Assembly (NCBI GenBank): GCA_007050995.1
Contig: VJOU01000019.1
Coordinates: 1 to 64,000 of the forward strand
DNA length: 64,000 bases
Direction: 5' to 3'
Source: Glycocaulis profundi
GTDB taxonomy: Bacteria > Pseudomonadota > Alphaproteobacteria > Caulobacterales > Maricaulaceae
The notes beneath the pieces were generated by a model. It was not told the origin of the DNA, did no database searches, and saw nothing but the letters and a program-made list of their open reading frames with translations. Within the stretch, counting starts at the first letter, position 1; every line of letters starts with the position of its first letter. This document shows positions 18,904 to 26,343 of this stretch, piece by piece. Made by a program: the position numbers and the translations under genes.

Positions 18904-19986
18904 TCAGCGCCCGCCGAAGGCCGTCAGGGCCTCGACCACCGCGCGGCAGTCCTCTTCCCGCCCGATGGTGATCCTGAGCGCGTCAGGCAGGCCATAGGCC
19001 CCCACCCCGCGCACGATCAGGCCCTTGGAGGCGAGGAAGACTTCGGCTTCGGCCGCCGTGCGGCCCGGTTCGTCAGGGAAGTGGACGAGCAGGAAATTGC
19101 CTGCGCTGGGCGTGACCTCGAACCCCGCCCCGCCGATCTGCTGGGTCAGCCAGGCCGCCCATTCAGCGTTGTGACGGCGCGACCGTTCGATGAAATCCCG
19201 GTCGGCGATGGCCGCCGCCCCGGCCTCGATGGCCGGCAGGGAGACGTTGAACGGCCCGCGCACCCGGTGCAGCACGTCAATGATCGAGGCCGGGCCATAG
19301 GCCCAACCCAGACGAAGGGCGGCGAGGCCGTGGATCTTCGAGAACGTGCGGGTGACGATCACGTCGTCGCGCTCCGCGGCCAGTCTCATGCCCGCGTCGA
19401 AGGCCGGGTCGTCGAGATATTCCGCATACGCCCCGTCCAGCACCAGAAGCGTGGTTTCAGGCAGGCCCTCGCGCAGGCGCTCGACCTCGGCGTCGGGGAT
19501 CCAGGTGCCGGTGGGATTGTTGGGATTGGCCAGGAACACGATGCGGGCGTCGGTCTCGCGCGCCGCCGTGATCATCGCGTCCACGACCGCGCGATGAGCC
19601 TTCTCCGGGGCGGAGACCAGCCGCGCGCCCGACTGCAGCGCCACCAGCCCATAGACCAGAAACCCGTACTGGCTCTGGACCACCGTGTCGCCCGGCGCGA
19701 GATAGGCCCGGCCGATGAGCTGGAGCAGCTCGTCCGAGCCCGCGCCGCACACGATCCGCTCCGCGTCCAGCCCTTCGGCCTTCGCGATGGCCTCGCGCAG
19801 CCTGGTCGCCCCGCCGTCGGGATAGCGGTTCAGGCTGGACGAAGCCGCGGTGAAGGCGTCAGCCGCCTTGGGGCTGCACCCCAGCGGGTTCTCGTTGGAC
19901 GACAGCTTGACCGCGTCCTTCGGCCCCGAGGCGCCGGGCACGTAAGGGTGGATGTCGAGGATGCCGGGGCGGGGCTGGAGGGTCAT
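18904..19986 (-). CDS. hisC: Histidinol-phosphate aminotransferase
   Basis: 360 residues of a class I/II PLP aminotransferase. The N-terminal KLSSNENPLG block, the ANPNNPTGT loop, the DGAYAEY segment and the PLP lysine in TFSKIHGLAALRLGWAYG match HisC, which converts imidazole-acetol phosphate to histidinol phosphate. Some HisC-like enzymes also use aromatic keto acids. Its start overlaps the stop of the methyltransferase gene (ATGA), so the two are cotranscribed. No other his gene is in the window. Confidence 0.92.
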   Translation of the reverse strand: MTLQPRPGILDIHPYVPGASGPKDAVKLSSNENPLGCSPKAADAFTAASSSLNRYPDGGATRLREAIAKAEGLDAERIVCGAGSDELLQLIGRAYLAPGDTVVQSQYGFLVYGLVALQSGARLVSAPEKAHRAVVDAMITAARETDARIVFLANPNNPTGTWIPDAEVERLREGLPETTLLVLDGAYAEYLDDPAFDAGMRLAAERDDVIVTRTFSKIHGLAALRLGWAYGPASIIDVLHRVRGPFNVSLPAIEAGAAAIADRDFIERSRRHNAEWAAWLTQQIGGAGFEVTPSAGNFLLVHFPDEPGRTAAEAEVFLASKGLIVRGVGAYGLPDALRITIGREEDCRAVVEALTAFGGR

Positions 19987-20756
19987 TCAGGCTGCCTGTG
20001 GTTCGCGCCGCGCGCGGTGGAGGTGTCCCGGTTCGATAGCGCGGGCGCGGCGGCGCCTTCAAGCCGGTTGCGCGCCGTCGCGCCCGCGCCTCCGGGGCGG
20101 ATCGCGCCGACATGCTTGACCGCCTCGACCAGGATCAGCCCGCCGAAGCCGGGCCAGACCCGTTCGCCCACGGCCTCGAAGCCCCCGGCGGTCTTCTCCC
20201 CGCACGCCCAGTTCCACGGCGGGGCGTAGAGCGCGCGCGCCCAGGCCACCGGCTCGAACAGGGCGTCGCCCAGAAGGGTGGAGAGCTGGCCCTTGGAGAA
20301 GGGACGGCCATGGCCGAAGGGGGTGGCGTCCGTCCAGGCCCACGCGCCTGCGCGGTGGGCGGCGACGATGACCATGCGGCCCTCGGGCGCCAGCACCCGC
20401 CACATCTCGCGCAGCAGGCGCTGCACGCTGCCCGCCTCCTCCAGCGCATGGGCCAGAACGATGCGGTCGAACAGGGCGTCGGGAAAGGGCGTGCGCGCCT
20501 CCTCGCCCAGCGCGGTCAGCGATCCGCCCTCTTCGGGCCAGCCCACCGCGCCCTGCTCGGCGGGCATGAAGCACACCGTCCGGCGGGCCTGCTCGCGGAA
20601 AGGCTCCAGATACGGTCCGGCGAAGCCGTAGCCGAGCATGTCCAGCCCCTTGGCCTCGGGCCACAGGGCGGTCAGCCGCCGCAGCGCCATCGCGCTGGCC
20701 GCCCGGCCCCGCGGGGCGCGGTAGAAGCGGTCGATCCTGGTCGCGTCCGCGCGCAT
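19983..20756 (-). CDS. Class I SAM-dependent methyltransferase
   Basis: 257 residues from ATG 20756. The fold is a small Rossmann methyltransferase: an atypical first glycine motif (LDMLGYGFAGPYLEPF), an acidic mid-region and the post-II/III motifs FDRIVLAHALEEAGSVQRLLREMWRVLAPEGRMVIV, close to the UbiE/methyltransferase 11 family. The C-terminal region has GRPFSKGQLSTLLGDALFEPV. A much longer upstream extension in frame runs antisense to gloB and is not used. It is coupled to hisC by ATGA and divergent from gloB. The substrate is unknown. Confidence 0.85.
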   Translation of the reverse strand: MRADATRIDRFYRAPRGRAASAMALRRLTALWPEAKGLDMLGYGFAGPYLEPFREQARRTVCFMPAEQGAVGWPEEGGSLTALGEEARTPFPDALFDRIVLAHALEEAGSVQRLLREMWRVLAPEGRMVIVAAHRAGAWAWTDATPFGHGRPFSKGQLSTLLGDALFEPVAWARALYAPPWNWACGEKTAGGFEAVGERVWPGFGGLILVEAVKHVGAIRPGGAGATARNRLEGAAAPALSNRDTSTARGANHRQPE

Positions 20757-20831
20757 CGCGCCCTCACCCCCCGTGGCCGTTCTCGTGCGGGATGATAGGC
20801 TGGCGGCCAGCCCAGGCAAAGGAGCCCGCCC

Positions 20832-21599
20832 ATGCCGCTCGACGTGATCCGCATCCCCGCCCTGTCGGACAATTACGCTTTCCTGATCCGGTGCTCTCAA
20901 ACCGGCCGGACCGCGGTGATCGACACGCCCGAAGCCGCCCCCATCCTGGCCGGAGCGCGCGAGGCGGGCTGGCGGATCGACGAGATCTGGAACACCCATC
21001 ACCATGCCGACCATGTCCAGGGCAACGCCGAGATCGCCGATCTGGAGGGCGCGCCCATCACCGCCCCGGACAGCGAGGCCGACCAGATCGGCGCCGTGAC
21101 GCGCCGGGTCCGCCCCGGCGACCGGATCAGCCTGGGCGCGTGCGAGGCGCAGGTGCTGGATGTGGGCGGGCACACCAAGGGCCACATCGCCTACTGGTTC
21201 GATCAGGAGAAAGCCCTGTTCTGCGGCGACTCGCTGTTCGCGCTGGGCTGCGGGCGGATGTTCGAAGGCACGCCTGAGCAGATGCAGGCCGGGCTCGCCC
21301 GGCTGCGCGCCCTGCCCGATGACGTGGTGGTGTGGTGCGCGCACGAGTACACCGCCTCGAACGCGAAATTCGCCCTGTCGGTGGACGCGGACAATCCTCA
21401 GCTTCGCGCCTATGCCGACGAGGTGTTGGACAGGCGTGGGCGCAGCGAGCCCACCGTGCCCACCACCATGGGCCGGGAGAAGGCGGCCAATCCTTTCCTG
21501 CGCTGGGACGACCCGGCGATCCGCGCCCATCTGAATATGGAGGACGCGGACGATGTGGCGGTGTTCGCCGAGCTCCGTCGGCGCAAGGACGGGTTCTGA
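20832..21599 (+). CDS. gloB: Hydroxyacylglutathione hydrolase (glyoxalase II)
   Basis: 255 residues, full length. The metallo-beta-lactamase motif THHHADH (about 55-61), the GHTKGHIAYW histidine and the CGDSLFALGCGRMFEGT block with metal ligands identify GloB, which hydrolyses S-lactoylglutathione in methylglyoxal detoxification. GGAG sits 7-8 nt before the ATG. The stop overlaps the start of the cupin gene (TGATG). It is divergent from a methyltransferase gene with 75 bp between, a frequent alphaproteobacterial arrangement. Confidence 0.95.
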   Translation: MPLDVIRIPALSDNYAFLIRCSQTGRTAVIDTPEAAPILAGAREAGWRIDEIWNTHHHADHVQGNAEIADLEGAPITAPDSEADQIGAVTRRVRPGDRISLGACEAQVLDVGGHTKGHIAYWFDQEKALFCGDSLFALGCGRMFEGTPEQMQAGLARLRALPDDVVVWCAHEYTASNAKFALSVDADNPQLRAYADEVLDRRGRSEPTVPTTMGREKAANPFLRWDDPAIRAHLNMEDADDVAVFAELRRRKDGF

Positions 21600-22039
21600 T
21601 GCGCGGGGCGGGCGATCTGGGCGTGCAGGAGATCGTGCGCCTGCTGGGCATGGCGCGCCATCCCGAGGGCGGCTGGTATGCGGAGACCTTCCGCGCCGCG
21701 CCCGGACCGGACGGACGCGCCACCGGCACGCTGATCTACTATCTGCTCGAAGCGGGCGACGTCTCGGCCTGGCACCGGGTGGACGCCGACGAGATGTGGC
21801 TGTGGCATGGGGGCGGCCCGCTGGCGCTCACGATCAGCGAGGACGGACGCGCGGCGCGGTCGCTGCATCTCGGCCCCGATCTGAGGGCCGGGCAGAGACC
21901 GCAGGGCGTGGTTCCGAAAGGCGCGTGGCAGACGGCGGAGAGCCTGGGCGCGTACACGCTGGTCAGCTGCGCGGTGGCGCCGGGCTTCGAGTTCTCCGGC
22001 TTCGAGCTGGCCCCGCCTGACTGGCGGCCGGGCGCCTAG
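21599..22039 (+). CDS. DUF985 cupin-like protein
   Basis: 146 residues from an ATG that overlaps the gloB stop. The sequence LGMARHPEGGWYAETFR, then YYLLEAGDVSAWHRVDADEMWLWHGG and later VVPKGAWQ and CAVAPGFEFSGFEL are the DUF985 (YML079-like cupin) signature. Structures of the family show a small-molecule pocket, but the activity is unsettled. It is translated with gloB; a detoxification link is inference. The stop shares a CTAG with the leftward gene. Confidence 0.85.
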   Translation: MRGAGDLGVQEIVRLLGMARHPEGGWYAETFRAAPGPDGRATGTLIYYLLEAGDVSAWHRVDADEMWLWHGGGPLALTISEDGRAARSLHLGPDLRAGQRPQGVVPKGAWQTAESLGAYTLVSCAVAPGFEFSGFELAPPDWRPGA

Positions 22040-22764
22040 AATCCCCGTTCGAGCACCCGGCGGATATAGTCCGAGGACGGACGGCCGGCATAGCCGCGCT
22101 GGGGGGCGACGCTCACGGTCAGCACGCCGTCGGCGAAGCTCGCGTCGGCGTGGTCGCCCACGCCGATGCGCACGGACCTGAGATCACGCAGGGCGTTGCG
22201 GCCCGCCCGCTCGGCGCCGAGGCTGACCAGGGCGGCGGTGTCGGCGAGATATCCGTTCTCGGAGGGATTGCGCTCTACGACTTCGGCCGTGACGTCGTGG
22301 CGGCTGAGCCGGGCGAGGGTGTCGGCCATCGTGCGCACCGCGCCCTGCAGCTCGGTCGAGGAGGCGGGATTGGCCGCCAGCGTGTGGGCCGAGCCCAACT
22401 CCTCGGCGATCACCCCGTCAGGCTTGTCGGGGGGGAAGAAGGTGGCGCCGCCCAGCGAGGAAAAACGCAGCAGCGCCCGGTCGGTGTCGGTCATCCACAC
22501 CTCGCCCCCGCCCGAGGCGCGGTTGGAATACACCGCATAGACCTCGCGGCCGCCCTCGGGCCAGATCAGGGCCGGGCTGGCGGAGCGGTCGAAGATGAAG
22601 CGTCCGCCGCGGTCGGCGCGCTCGTACCAGACCGCGGTCTGGACACGCCCGTTCTCTCCGCCCGTCAGGCGGTCGAAAGGATTGCTCTGCGCGTGTCCGC
22701 TGGCCGCCAGAGACGCCCAGATAAAGGCGCTGAAGACAAGCAGGACGGAAAGTCCTCTGATCAT
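22036..22764 (-). CDS. Secreted protein, possibly DUF4908 family
   Basis: 242 residues with a signal peptide (1-25, ending SGHAQS). Body features are FDRLTGGENGRVQTAVWYERADRG near the mature start, then WPEGGREVYAVYSN and a C-terminal DYIRRVLERGF. It resembles the DUF4908 proteins of Caulobacterales as I recall them, without certainty. It is monocistronic, facing the cupin gene with a shared CTAG at the stops. A GAGGA sits very close to the ATG, and a TTAAC lies about 20 nt before it. Confidence 0.55.
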   Translation of the reverse strand: MIRGLSVLLVFSAFIWASLAASGHAQSNPFDRLTGGENGRVQTAVWYERADRGGRFIFDRSASPALIWPEGGREVYAVYSNRASGGGEVWMTDTDRALLRFSSLGGATFFPPDKPDGVIAEELGSAHTLAANPASSTELQGAVRTMADTLARLSRHDVTAEVVERNPSENGYLADTAALVSLGAERAGRNALRDLRSVRIGVGDHADASFADGVLTVSVAPQRGYAGRPSSDYIRRVLERGF

Positions 22765-22865
22765 GTCCTCACTGTAATCGTGTTAACGGGGCATTTTTCG
22801 GGCGCGCGCAGGGCGGTGTGCTGTCCACCGCAGGCTGTTGCGCATATGTCCCGCCATGGCACGGA

Positions 22866-23591
22866 TCAGACCAGATACTGCCCGCCATTGACCGTCAGGG
22901 TGGAACCGGTGACGAAACCCGCGTCGTCGGACGCTAGGAACACCACGCAGCGCGCGATCTCCTCGGCGTCGCCCAGCCGTCCGGCGGGGATCTGCTCGAT
23001 GATGGACTGGCGCACCGCCTCGGGCACGGCCATGACCATTTCGGTGGCGATATAGCCCGGGCAGATGGCGTTCACGGTGATCCCCTTGCGCGCGCCTTCC
23101 AGCGCCAGCGCCTTGGTGAAGCCAATGTCGCCCGCCTTGGCGGCGGAATAGTTCGCCTGGCCGAACTGGCCCTTCTGCCCGTTGATCGAGGAGATGGTGA
23201 TCACCCGGCCGAAGCCCGCCTCGCGCATGGCGTTCCAGACCGCATGGGTCATGTTGAACACGCCGTTCAGATTGGTGTCGATCACCTCGTGCCACTGCTC
23301 CACGCTCATCTTGTGGAACGGGGTGTCGCGGGTGATGCCCGCATTGTTGATCAGCACCTCGACCGGCCCGCCCAGCGCCTTCTCCACCTTCGCCACGCCC
23401 TTCGCGCAGGCGTCATGGTCGGCGACCGACCATTTGAAGACGGGGATGGAGGTCTCCTCCTCGAAGGCCTTCGCCGCCTTGTCGTTGCCCGCGTAGTTCG
23501 CGGCGACACTGTACCCGGCGTCTTTGAGCGCGATGGCGATGGCCCGGCCTATGCCGCGCGTGCCTCCGGTCACCAGAGCGGTGCGTGACAT
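22866..23591 (-). CDS. phaB: Acetoacetyl-CoA reductase
   Basis: 241 residues. GGGAGG eight nt before ATG 23591 fixes the start. It is a short-chain dehydrogenase with the NADP loop TGGTRGIGRA, the NNAG motif, catalytic serine in ISSINGQKGQFGQANYSAAK with Tyr and Lys, and the PhaB-typical ATEMVMAVPE and ISSINGQKGQ segments. It reduces acetoacetyl-CoA to R-3-hydroxybutyryl-CoA for PHB. It is divergent from phaR with 193 bp between the genes, where a palindrome lies. Confidence 0.95.
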   Translation of the reverse strand: MSRTALVTGGTRGIGRAIAIALKDAGYSVAANYAGNDKAAKAFEEETSIPVFKWSVADHDACAKGVAKVEKALGGPVEVLINNAGITRDTPFHKMSVEQWHEVIDTNLNGVFNMTHAVWNAMREAGFGRVITISSINGQKGQFGQANYSAAKAGDIGFTKALALEGARKGITVNAICPGYIATEMVMAVPEAVRQSIIEQIPAGRLGDAEEIARCVVFLASDDAGFVTGSTLTVNGGQYLV

Positions 23592-23638
23592 CCCAAATCC
23601 TCCCAATGCGGCCCGTGACCGGGCACGAAATTTTGTGC

Positions 23639-23666
23639 GCAGCAATCAAGCGCGCGCTTGCAGCAA
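23639..23666. promoter_or_regulatory. Palindrome with flanking direct repeats between phaB and phaR
   Basis: A perfect 14 bp palindrome CAAGCGCGCGCTTG (23647-23660) lies between two direct copies of GCAGCAA (23639-23645 and 23660-23666) spaced 21 bp apart, two helical turns. PhaR-type repressors of alphaproteobacteria bind GCA/TGC-rich repeats near phasin and phaR genes, so this is a candidate PhaR operator controlling phaB and phaR. That assignment is inference. Confidence 0.4.
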
Positions 23667-23784
23667 GACCGCTTGCGCGTCATGGTCTTTTCTAACCGCT
23701 GGAGAGGTCGTGTCGATACCGCAAACGACCGGACAAACAAAAAAATCCGCGGAATGTCGCAGCGCCGCACGGGGAGGAAGCCGG

Positions 23785-24372
23785 ATGGCCGGGAAAACAG
23801 ACAAGATCGTCATCAAGAAGTACGCGAACCGACGTCTCTATGACACGTCGGCGAGCCGATACGTCACGCTGGACCATCTGCGCGAGCTGGTCCGGGCGAA
23901 CGCCGATTTCGAGGTGGTCGACGCCAAGAGCGGCGAGGACCTGACCCGCGGCGTGCTGGCTCAGATCATCTTCGAGGAGGAGAGCAAGGGCGAGAACCTG
24001 CTGCCGGTGGAGTTCCTGCGCCAGCTCATCAAGTTCTACGGCGACTCCATGCAGGCCTTCGTGCCGGGCTATCTGAGCCTGTCCATGGACGGCTTCACGC
24101 GCCAGCAGGAGGCCATGCGCGAGAAAATGACCGGATCGCTGGGCACGCCCGCCGCCGGGATGGCGATGTTCGAGGAGCAGGCCAAGCGCAACATGGCCAT
24201 GTTCGAACAGGCCATGAAGATGTTCACGCCCTTCGCGGGCTCCGGCGCTGCGGGCGCCCCGCCTGCCTCGTCCGCCCCTGAGAAGGAGAGCGGGAAGGAG
24301 GAGGTCAAGGCCCTGCGCGACGAGCTGGAGGCCATGCGCGCCAAGCTCGACAAGCTGGCCGGGGACGAGTGA
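23785..24372 (+). CDS. phaR: PHB synthesis repressor PhaR
   Basis: 195 residues. The N-terminus KIVIKKYANRRLYDTSASRYVTL is the PHB_acc_N DNA-binding domain. It is followed by the PHB_acc domain with LPVEFLRQLIKFYGDSMQAFVPGYLS. Met- and Lys/Glu-rich helices and a coiled-coil end (EELKALRDELEAM-like) complete the protein. PhaR binds PHB granules and DNA, linking polymer to gene expression. GGGGAGG precedes ATG 23785. It is divergent from phaB, its probable target. Confidence 0.94.
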   Translation: MAGKTDKIVIKKYANRRLYDTSASRYVTLDHLRELVRANADFEVVDAKSGEDLTRGVLAQIIFEEESKGENLLPVEFLRQLIKFYGDSMQAFVPGYLSLSMDGFTRQQEAMREKMTGSLGTPAAGMAMFEEQAKRNMAMFEQAMKMFTPFAGSGAAGAPPASSAPEKESGKEEVKALRDELEAMRAKLDKLAGDE

Positions 24373-24386
24373 GCCGGGGCGGGCTG

Positions 24387-24401
24387 TTAACCTCTTGTTA
24401 G
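24387..24401 (+). promoter_or_regulatory. CtrA-like site TTAA-N7-TTAG
   Basis: TTAA (24387-24390), seven bases and TTAG (24398-24401) match the CtrA consensus TTAA-N7-TTAA except for the last base. The site ends 6 bp upstream of a -35 box. In a GC-rich genome such a match is unlikely by chance, but binding is untested. Confidence 0.5.
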
Positions 24402-24407
24402 GAAAGA

Positions 24408-24437
24408 TTGACGGTCGGTAAAGACTGGCCCCATTCT
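24408..24437 (+). promoter_or_regulatory. Promoter with TTGACG -35, leaderless gene
   Basis: TTGACG (24408-24413) and CATTCT (24432-24437) are separated by 18 bp. The ATG of the next gene at 24445 falls 7 nt after the -10 box, at the expected transcription start. Confidence 0.5.
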
Positions 24438-24444
24438 TGCGGTC

Positions 24445-24789
24445 ATGGATTCCATGATCGCGCCCATCGGCTCATATCCGTCCGCCTCCCGCCCCGCCAG
24501 GGTGGAACCGGCCTCGCCCTCGGGCGACCGGCGCGGCGACACGCCTGGCCGCTCTCTGGTCCCCGCCGGGCCGCGCCGCGATCACCGTCAGTCCGAACAC
24601 CGGTCCCGCGAGGACTCCCGCACCGCGGCGCAGAGCTGCGCGGCGGCCGGGGTGTGGGTGCAGGCGGACGCCGCCCCGCGCCGGGGCCTCAGGGCGGACG
24701 CCATCGAGCGCCGCCGCTATCAGGCCGCCTACGGCGCGGCCATGAACCTGGCCCCCGCGGCGCGCCCGATCCGGGAGCGCTGCGCATGA
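24445..24789 (+). CDS. Orphan 114-residue basic protein
   Basis: 114 residues, rich in Arg, Ala, Pro and Ser, with few hydrophobic runs. Most of it looks disordered, except a C-terminal helix with IERRRYQAAYGAAMNLA. I know no family. Support for reality comes from the promoter with a CtrA-like site placed so that the ATG is the transcription start. Against it, the amino-acid mix is what an untranslated GC-rich frame can give. The last codons overlap a hydrophobic micro-frame (ATGA). Confidence 0.45.
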   Translation: MDSMIAPIGSYPSASRPARVEPASPSGDRRGDTPGRSLVPAGPRRDHRQSEHRSREDSRTAAQSCAAAGVWVQADAAPRRGLRADAIERRRYQAAYGAAMNLAPAARPIRERCA

Positions 24790-24842
24790 GCCGGCTATTC
24801 GACGCGCTGACCGTGCTTGGCGTCCTTGTGGTGTTCGTCTGA
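24786..24842 (+). CDS. Possible 18-residue hydrophobic micropeptide
   Basis: The frame ATG 24786 to TGA 24842 encodes 18 residues (MSRLFDALTVLGVLVVFV) and starts by ATGA overlap with the preceding gene. The peptide is one short amphipathic-to-hydrophobic helix. It lies antisense to the 3' end of the leftward membrane-protein gene. It could equally be chance; the only evidence is its coupling and hydrophobic pattern. Confidence 0.2.
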   Translation: MSRLFDALTVLGVLVVFV

Positions 24843-25460
24843 ACGCCTGACCGGCTCGCCCTTGGCGGCCACCGCCGTGCCGATCACCAGCCCCGCGACC
24901 GTGTCCAGCAGCGCCATCAGGGTGAGCAGGAAGAAGACCGAGCTGGCGAAGGCCTCCGCCAGCAGGAACAGCAGCAGCCCGATGATGAACACGAAGAAGG
25001 ACACCGCGTGGCTGAGCACGGTGGCGGCCTTGGGCTGGGCGGACTTGATGACCTCGATGAACAGGAAGACCAGGCCCAGGATCAGGATCAGATCGCCCGG
25101 GGACACCTCCCACATCGCCGCGCTGAGCGTGGGCAGGCCGAACAGCGTGCCCGCGCGGACGAACTCCAGCCCGAAGGCCAGCGCCAGGATGGCGTAGACC
25201 ACCATCGGCAGGGCCATCTTGGGGAAGACCGCGAATGCCTTGCCCGCGATGGCCCAGGCGCCGGGGCCCTTCCGGGCTTTGCGCGCCTCGGCGTCGTCGC
25301 GCATCTCCTCGTGCCAGGGGCGCTCGGCGGCAGCGGGACGGGGCTCGGCCTTCGGCTCGGGGCTGGCGTCGGGGGCCTCCTCGACGGGGTCGGAGCCGGG
25401 CTGGCCGGCGGCCATGGGCGATTGTCCGGGAGGCGTGGAGGACGGGCCGGTGTCGGTCAT
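24795..25460 (-). CDS. Multi-pass membrane protein of unknown function
   Basis: 221 residues. The first about 65 residues are polar, Pro/Glu-rich and probably cytoplasmic. Four hydrophobic helices follow (about 78-98, 118-138, 145-170 and 173-197) and a basic tail (RRSDEHHKDAKHGQ). No catalytic residues stand out. It follows the DPM1-like glycosyltransferase gene after 44 nt on the same strand, so it may be cotranscribed and act in the same lipid-linked sugar process; that is inference. Confidence 0.65.
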   Translation of the reverse strand: MTDTGPSSTPPGQSPMAAGQPGSDPVEEAPDASPEPKAEPRPAAAERPWHEEMRDDAEARKARKGPGAWAIAGKAFAVFPKMALPMVVYAILALAFGLEFVRAGTLFGLPTLSAAMWEVSPGDLILILGLVFLFIEVIKSAQPKAATVLSHAVSFFVFIIGLLLFLLAEAFASSVFFLLTLMALLDTVAGLVIGTAVAAKGEPVRRSDEHHKDAKHGQRVE

Positions 25461-25504
25461 GGTCAGGCAGGTCCCTTGCGGCGGGACCGGTCAGGCCCCG
25501 AAGA

Positions 25505-26233
25505 TCAGTTCTCGTCCCAACCTTGGCACTTTCTGGCCCGGCTGTTGAGCCACATCACGCCATAGATGTCCGACAGCGAGGCCGCGAGGCGTCCGAAATT
25601 GGTGTATTTCGACGTGCCGACCGTCCGCGAGCGATGGCTCACGTCGCGGAACTCGACCGCATAGCCCTCGCGCTTGAACAGGGCGGGCAGGAAGCGGTGC
25701 TGGTGGTCGAAGAAGGGCAGCAGCAGATAGGCCTCGCGCCGGAAGGCCTTGATGCCGCAGCCGGTGTCGCGCGCCTCGTCATTGAGCAGGGTCTGGCGGA
25801 TCGAGTTGCCCACCTTCGAGCCCCATTTCTTCCACGCGCTGTCCTGACGGCCCACGCGCTGGCCGCCCACCATCGCCAGATCGGCCGGAGCGTCGGGGCG
25901 GGTCAGGGCGTCGATCAGCTGGGGCAGGTCGACCGGCGGGTTCTGCCCGTCCCCGTCCAGCGTCGCCACGACGGGCGCGCGGGCAGCGAGAACGCCGGTG
26001 CGCACGGCGCGCGACTGGCCCGCATTCTTCCGGTGGGTGACCACGCGCAGGGCGGGCAGTTCGGCCTTCGCCGCCATCAGCTCGGCCAGCGTGCCGTCGG
26101 TGCTGGCGTCGTTGACGAAGACCATCTCGTAATCACGCCCGTCGAGCACGCCGGCGATCTCATGGGCCAGGCGCGCGGCGTTGCCTTCCTCGTTGTGGAC
26201 GGGAACGACGATCGAGACGGCGGGTGCGGCCAT
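25505..26233 (-). CDS. Glycosyltransferase family 2, dolichyl/polyprenyl-phosphate type
   Basis: 242 residues. Motifs are SIVVPVHNEEGNAARL (nucleotide binding), VNDASTDGT, LDGDGQNPP (DXD-like metal site) and DTGCGIKAFRRE, all of the DPM1/ArnC subgroup. These enzymes charge undecaprenyl phosphate with a sugar. No C-terminal membrane helices are present, as in the DPM1 type. It is divergent, with 110 bp between, from a GT39 gene that would use such a lipid-linked sugar donor. That pairing is the best clue to function. Confidence 0.88.
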   Translation of the reverse strand: MAAPAVSIVVPVHNEEGNAARLAHEIAGVLDGRDYEMVFVNDASTDGTLAELMAAKAELPALRVVTHRKNAGQSRAVRTGVLAARAPVVATLDGDGQNPPVDLPQLIDALTRPDAPADLAMVGGQRVGRQDSAWKKWGSKVGNSIRQTLLNDEARDTGCGIKAFRREAYLLLPFFDHQHRFLPALFKREGYAVEFRDVSHRSRTVGTSKYTNFGRLAASLSDIYGVMWLNSRARKCQGWDEN

Positions 26234-26343
26234 GGGTGCGGTCCGAAGCTTGCTGCGCGCGCTTGCGGTTGCGCGCGTCCCGTTTCATACCCGTTCACGC
26301 GTCCCGCGCCACCGGTTTATGCAAGGCGGGCCGTGACGAAAGG

